Shown one piece after another: positions 59,956-64,000 of a DNA stretch of 64,000 nucleotides. The notes beneath the pieces were generated by a model. The model saw nothing but the letters and a program-made list of their open reading frames with translations, did not search any database and was not told where the DNA came from. The stretch is from assembly GCF_000696305.2 (NCBI RefSeq), contig NZ_AOMT01000025.1, positions 23,201 to 87,200 of the forward strand, written 5' to 3'. Position numbers and translations under genes: made by a program. Position 1 is the stretch's first letter; each line of letters opens with the position of its first letter. This DNA comes from Moraxella bovoculi 237 (GTDB lineage: Bacteria; Pseudomonadota; Gammaproteobacteria; Pseudomonadales; Moraxellaceae).

Positions 59956-60030
59956 GGTAGGGGCGAATACAACGCCTAAATGCTAAGGGTTTTGTTGGGC
60001 AAATTGCAATTTTCCCCTACAAATCCACCA
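59956..60030. repeat. Small palindromic element, copy C
   Basis: Left end GGTAGGGGCGAATACAACGCC; right end AATTTTCCCCTACAAATCCACC. Terminal inverted repeats TAGGGG/CCCCTA. The right end (CCCCTACAAATC plus ACC) nearly equals that of copy B. It lies inside the sit operon between sitA and sitB, so it is probably transcribed and could fold into a hairpin that lowers sitBCD expression. Confidence 0.55.
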
Positions 60031-60089
60031 TTGATTTATTGTGCTAATTTCAAAAATTTCTATCTTTTTTAAATCAATTTTTCACAATT

Positions 60090-61109
60090 ATGACACACAT
60101 TCACGATTTAACCGCCAGTATCAGCGTTCAGGGGTTGTCCGTGCGTTACGCCAACGGTCATCACGCCCTTTTTGACATGAATTTTACCTTAACAGGCGGG
60201 ACAACTTGTGCCTTGGTGGGGGTAAACGGCTCTGGCAAATCCACGCTGTTTAAGTCCATTATGGGACTGATTAAACCCCAATCAGGGCAGATTTTGCTCT
60301 GTGGCTTGCCCATTAACACCGCCCTAAAACAAAACCTAGTCGCATACGTTCCCCAAGCCGAAGAAGTGGACTGGCAATTTCCTGTATCGGTTTATGATGT
60401 GGTGATGATGGGGCGGTATGGCTATATGAATTTTTTGCGACTGCCCAAGGCAGTCGACCGCCAAAAGGTAGCAGACGCCATGGCTCGGGTGGATATTTCT
60501 CATCTAAAAGACAGGCAAATCAGCGAACTGTCAGGCGGTCAAAAAAAACGAGTGTTTTTGGCTCGCTCGCTTGCCCAAGAAGGCAAAATTATCCTGCTTG
60601 ATGAGCCGTTTACAGGCGTTGATGTCAAAACCGAAAAGGCGATTATGGCTCTGCTTGACGATTTACGAAGCGAAGGGCATTTGATTTTAATCTCCACGCA
60701 CAATCTGGGGACGATTCCAGAATTTTGCGACCAAGTGGTGATGATAAATCGCACCGTGCTGGCAAGTGGTACAACCAAAGACACCTTTACCCAAGAGAAT
60801 TTGGAGAAGGTGTTTGGGGGAGTGTTACGGCAAATTCGCTTGGCAGGCAAGGACTTGCACGATGACGATGACAGTCGTGCGGTTACGATTTTGGCGGACG
60901 ATGAAGTGCCTGCGGTGTTTTATGGGGTGCATGACGGCACGCCCGAGCGTAGCCACTGCGATAAGATCGCACAGGCGAGCCGTGTGGGGCAGGTCAATAT
61001 GAATCAAAAACGGGCAAAAGATGACGACGTACAACTGTACAACCCTAAAACCGACACCACAACGCCCAGCCCCACACCAAATTTAAACCCAAATAAGGAC
61101 ATGCCATGA
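60090..61109 (+). CDS. sitB: ABC transporter ATP-binding protein, SitB type
   Basis: 339 aa. ATPase domain (about 10-235) with Walker [12 protein letters not shown] (about 45-55), signature [16 protein letters not shown] (about 150-165) and Walker [13 protein letters not shown] (about 170-181). A C-terminal stretch of about 80 residues follows (from [15 protein letters not shown]), acidic at first and then Thr/Pro-rich ([10 protein letters not shown]); this is longer than the core of most family members. Overlaps sitC by 4 bases (ATGA). Confidence 0.88.
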   Translation: MTHIHDLTASISVQGLSVRYANGHHALFDMNFTLTGGTTCALVGVNGSGKSTLFKSIMGLIKPQSGQILLCGLPINTALKQNLVAYVPQAEEVDWQFPVSVYDVVMMGRYGYMNFLRLPKAVDRQKVADAMARVDISHLKDRQISELSGGQKKRVFLARSLAQEGKIILLDEPFTGVDVKTEKAIMALLDDLRSEGHLILISTHNLGTIPEFCDQVVMINRTVLASGTTKDTFTQENLEKVFGGVLRQIRLAGKDLHDDDDSRAVTILADDEVPAVFYGVHDGTPERSHCDKIAQASRVGQVNMNQKRAKDDDVQLYNPKTDTTTPSPTPNLNPNKDMP

Positions 61110-61987
61110 GTGAGCTGTTTGCACTGCTTGCCGAACCATTCGCTTATGAGTATATGGTAAAAGCGATGGTGCTGTCGTCTGTGGTCGGTGGTGTGTGTGC
61201 GTTTTTATCGGCATATTTGATGTTAAAGGGTTGGTCGCTTATTGGCGATGCCTTGTCCCATGCGGTCGTCCCTGGCGTGGCGATTGCGTACGCACTCGGC
61301 TTACCTTATGCGATTGGGGCGTTTTTTTCGGGGATATTGGCGTCTTTGGCGATTCTGTGGGTTAAATCTTTGACAAACCTAAAAGAAGATGCAGTGATTG
61401 GCTTTATTTTCACCACGTTTTTTGCGTTGGGGCTGTTTATCATCTCTATCAATCCCACGTCTGTCAATGTTCAAGAGATTATTTTTGGCAATATTTTGGG
61501 CATTAGTGATACCGACATGATACAAGTGGGCATCGTCATGGCGGTGTCCCTTGGTTTTTTGCTCGTTTTTTGGAAAGATTTGCTTTTGGTGTTTTTTGAT
61601 GAAATTCACGCCAAATCGGTGGGGTTGTCGCCCAAAGTGTATCAAGTGCTGTTTTTTAGCCTGCTGTCTGCGTGCGTGGTGTCGGCACTGCAAACGGTGG
61701 GGGCGATTTTGGTGATTGCGATGGTCATCACCCCAGGGGCAACGGCATATCAGCTCACCGACAGATTTCGTCCGCTTATCCTAATCGCAGGATTGTTGGG
61801 CGTAACCACAAGCGGGCTTGGTGTTTATCTAAGCTACTACCTAGACGGAGCGACAGGGGGTGTGATTGTGTCCTTGCAGACAGCATTGTTTGTGCTGGCG
61901 TTTTTGTTTTCGCCGAAGTTTGGGATAATCACCCGATGGGTAAAGGCAAAGCGTTTATCCGTCCAATTTGACAACCATAGATTTTAG
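61106..61987 (+). CDS. sitC: ABC transporter permease, SitC type
   Basis: 293 aa with about eight membrane helices. Typical ABC-3 family features are [20 protein letters not shown] near 42-61, the first-pore segment found in ZnuB and MntB, and [21 protein letters not shown] long loop near 124-150 faces the ATPase. Overlaps sitB by 4 bases and leaves one base before sitD. Together with sitD it would form a heterodimeric channel. Confidence 0.88.
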   Translation: MSELFALLAEPFAYEYMVKAMVLSSVVGGVCAFLSAYLMLKGWSLIGDALSHAVVPGVAIAYALGLPYAIGAFFSGILASLAILWVKSLTNLKEDAVIGFIFTTFFALGLFIISINPTSVNVQEIIFGNILGISDTDMIQVGIVMAVSLGFLLVFWKDLLLVFFDEIHAKSVGLSPKVYQVLFFSLLSACVVSALQTVGAILVIAMVITPGATAYQLTDRFRPLILIAGLLGVTTSGLGVYLSYYLDGATGGVIVSLQTALFVLAFLFSPKFGIITRWVKAKRLSVQFDNHRF

Positions 61988-61988
61988 T

Positions 61989-62840
61989 ATGCAACTTCTT
62001 AACTTTCTCACCGAACCCTTATCCCACACCTTTATGCAACACGCCCTATTGTCATCGGTCGTTGTTGGGGCGGTGTGTGCGGTGCTGTCGTGTTATGTGG
62101 TTTTAAAGGGTTGGTCTTTGATGGGCGATGCGATTAGCCATGCGGTGTTCCCGGGGGTGATTGTGGCGGTATGGCTTGGGGTGCCGATGTCGCTTGGGGC
62201 GTTTGTGGCAGGGCTGTTTTGTGCCGTATCGGTGGGTTTTTTAAAAAACAACACCCGTATCAAGGAAGATACGCTTATGGGCATTGTCTTTGCAGGAATG
62301 TTTGCAGTGGGGCTTGTCATGTTTACCAAAATGGACACCGATCAGCATTTAAAGCATATTTTGTTTGGCAATCTGCTTGGTATCAGCCGCGAAATGCTTA
62401 TCCAGACCATGATAATTTGTGGGGCGATTTTGGGGGCGGTGCTGTTAAAGGGTAAGGATTTGCTTTTGTACTGCTTTGACCCAAGTCATGCCCGTGTGGC
62501 AGGACTGTCGCCCAAAGTTTTGCATTATGGACTGCTTATCCTGCTCTCTGCGACAATTGTGGTTGCCATGCAAGCGGTTGGCGTGATTTTGGTGGTGGCC
62601 ATGCTCATCTCCCCTGGTATCACGGCATTTGTCTTATGCAGGCGATTTCATACCATGCTGGCTGTGGCGGTGGTAAGTTCGTGTTTGACGAGTTTTTTAG
62701 GCGTGATTTTAAGTTATCATCTGGATTCGGCAACGGGGGCGACGATTGTGCTTTTGCAAGCAATCACATTCATGGCAGCAGTTTTATTTGCCAAATTCAA
62801 ACACAGACTTGGCAATACCAAAATGACCGCGACAGCTTAA
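61989..62840 (+). CDS. sitD: ABC transporter permease, SitD type
   Basis: 283 aa permease homologous to sitC (for example LKGWSLMGDAISHAVFPGV against [19 protein letters not shown]). Its presence makes the operon a four-gene SitABCD/YfeABCD type rather than a ZnuABC type with one permease. The ATG at 61989 follows the sitC stop by one base; a TTG inside sitC would only add seven residues. A perfect terminator is not obvious after it. Confidence 0.87.
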   Translation: MQLLNFLTEPLSHTFMQHALLSSVVVGAVCAVLSCYVVLKGWSLMGDAISHAVFPGVIVAVWLGVPMSLGAFVAGLFCAVSVGFLKNNTRIKEDTLMGIVFAGMFAVGLVMFTKMDTDQHLKHILFGNLLGISREMLIQTMIICGAILGAVLLKGKDLLLYCFDPSHARVAGLSPKVLHYGLLILLSATIVVAMQAVGVILVVAMLISPGITAFVLCRRFHTMLAVAVVSSCLTSFLGVILSYHLDSATGATIVLLQAITFMAAVLFAKFKHRLGNTKMTATA

Positions 62841-62913
62841 AGAGATATCCAAAACCCTTTCCCCTTTAATCCATTCCAGGTATAATAGTCAAAAAAACCA
62901 ACCGAGGAAACAA

Positions 62914-63945
62914 ATGCAGACTCCAACAGCTAAAAATTTCGCTTCAGATAACTATTCAGGCGTGCATCTTAAGATTATGGATGCTTTGAACCTGGCAAAT
63001 GGCGGGCATGTTCCTGCTTATGGCTATGATGAATTTACAGAAGAATTGCAGACTATTATCCGTGCGCATTTTGGCGATACAGCTCACGCTTATCCGATGT
63101 TTAATGGCACGGGTGCGAATGTGGTTGGGCTGCAGGCAATAAGCACTCGTTGGGGTGCGGTAATTTGTACCGAGTCGGCGCACATTCATCAAGACGAAAG
63201 CACTGCGCCGCAGGTTGTAGGCGGGCTTAAACTATTGGCGATGCCCACCGAAGATGGCAAGTTGATTCCCGATATGATCCTCTCTCAGCTTTATAATATC
63301 GGAAGCGAACATCGTGCTCAACCATCCGTTGTCTATATCAGTCAGACCACCGAATACGGCACTTGTTATAGCATAGATGAGATTCGCGCGATTTGTGAGA
63401 CTGCGCATGCGCATGGCATGAAGGTATTTGTCGATGGCGCAAGATTATCCAATGCTGCCGCTTATCTAAATGCCACATTTAAAGAGATGATTCTTGAGAC
63501 CGGTGTGGATATGGTGTCCTTTGGCGGTACGAAGAACGGCATGATGATGGGTGAGTGTTTGATTGTCTTTGACAAAGAGCTTGCCAGCTCACTGCGTTTT
63601 TTGCGTAAAGTGGGACTTCAAACCGCTTCAAAAATGCGCTTTATCTCCGCTCAATTCATAGCGCTATTATCAGATAATCTTTATCTTAATAATGCACGGC
63701 AAGCCAATGCGATGGCAAAGCAGTTGGCGGATGAACTTATCACGCTGGGTATTCAACCGATTTATGACGTTCAGTCTAATGGTGTCTTTGTTAAATTACC
63801 TAAGAAAGCAGTTGATGCCGCCCGCCAAAAATACGCCTTTTATAATTGGGATACCGAAAGTACTGTGCGCTTAATGTGTAGCTTTGATACTACTGCTGGC
63901 GATGTGTCGGACTTGGTAGGATTGATTAAGTCCAATCTGAATTAA
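62914..63945 (+). CDS. ltaE: Low-specificity L-threonine aldolase
   Basis: 343 aa PLP enzyme splitting L-threonine or L-allo-threonine into glycine and acetaldehyde. N-terminus has ASDNYSGVHLKIMDAL (10-25); the segment YPMFNGTGANVVGLQ binds the cofactor ring, VFVDGARLSNAAA (about 172-184) holds the phosphate/ring aspartate, and the Schiff-base lysine lies in SFGGTKNGMMMGE (about 205-217). The sequence reaches its TAA inside the window and is followed by a terminator. An ACCGAGGAAAC ribosome site precedes the ATG. Confidence 0.9.
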   Translation: MQTPTAKNFASDNYSGVHLKIMDALNLANGGHVPAYGYDEFTEELQTIIRAHFGDTAHAYPMFNGTGANVVGLQAISTRWGAVICTESAHIHQDESTAPQVVGGLKLLAMPTEDGKLIPDMILSQLYNIGSEHRAQPSVVYISQTTEYGTCYSIDEIRAICETAHAHGMKVFVDGARLSNAAAYLNATFKEMILETGVDMVSFGGTKNGMMMGECLIVFDKELASSLRFLRKVGLQTASKMRFISAQFIALLSDNLYLNNARQANAMAKQLADELITLGIQPIYDVQSNGVFVKLPKKAVDAARQKYAFYNWDTESTVRLMCSFDTTAGDVSDLVGLIKSNLN

Positions 63946-63965
63946 TATAAATAAGACGCTGTTAT

Positions 63966-63995
63966 AAAAGGCAATCAATCAACGATTGCCTTTTT
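63966..63995 (+). terminator. Terminator after the threonine aldolase gene
   Basis: AAAAGGCAATC (63966-63976, allowing one flank base) pairs with GATTGCCTTTT (63984-63994), followed by T. Confidence 0.88.
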
Positions 63996-64000
63996 AAAAT

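Overview
The window is almost entirely chromosomal core genome of a gammaproteobacterium, most like Moraxella or a close Moraxellaceae relative. That placement rests on the mix of an RstAB/BfmRS-type two-component pair, a six-gene Na+-NQR operon, CmoA/CmoB, a lone ZnuA behind a Zur palindrome, and many Ala/Lys/Glu-rich small lipoproteins. It is inference from recognised families, not from a database search. I see no rRNA, tRNA, prophage, insertion sequence or CRISPR array.

Layout. 0-1 kb: zinc-binding protein znuA with an upstream Zur-box palindrome. 1.1-8.8 kb: complete F-type ATP synthase operon atpIBEFHAGDC behind a good sigma70 promoter. 8.9-11.4 kb: a response regulator and sensor kinase directly downstream of atpC, separated from each other by a terminator hairpin. 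11.4-12.9 kb: an EnvZ-type kinase with no neighbouring regulator. 13-15.4 kb: rpsP-rimM-trmD-rplS with a hairpin after rpsP. 15.4-28.2 kb: housekeeping genes (DUF4442 protein, uvrC, YitT protein, Ubi-type hydroxylase, apbE, folA-thyA-lgt, rppH, OsmC and MAPEG proteins, coaX-birA, TauE exporter). 28.3-37.5 kb: smc, msrA, cmoA-cmoB, a SPOR protein, a DUF808 protein, rpsU.

37.6-44 kb is the least stable part. An EfeUOB-type iron-uptake locus starts with an intact efeO behind a promoter and Fur-like palindrome, but efeB is cut by one in-frame amber codon and efeU is a multi-lesion remnant. A small lipoprotein cytochrome c follows. Then comes metY, which has several frameshifts and stops. Short palindromic TGTAGGGG...CCCCTACA elements flank efeB, and another lies inside the sit operon. 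44-50 kb: nqrABCDEF; its FMN transferase ApbE is 23 kb away, and nqrM is not visible. 50.4-58.6 kb: hisA, a large unknown lipoprotein, RNase R, rimI, a secreted protein interrupted straight after its signal peptide, infC (apparently starting at AUU) and thrS. 58.7-62.8 kb: a four-gene Mn/Fe ABC transporter (sitABCD type) with a Fur-like box on its promoter. 62.9-64 kb: a threonine aldolase.

How it fits together: energy metabolism pairs a proton-type F1Fo ATPase with a sodium-pumping NADH dehydrogenase whose flavins ApbE attaches. Metal supply is covered by ZnuA (Zn) and SitABCD (Mn/Fe), while the EfeUOB route looks lost. I did not find an obviously new multi-gene system. The most interesting items are the broken iron and methionine loci, the AUU start of infC, the placement of the two-component genes behind the ATPase operon, the small repeat family, and an unexplained coding-like tail next to nqrA.
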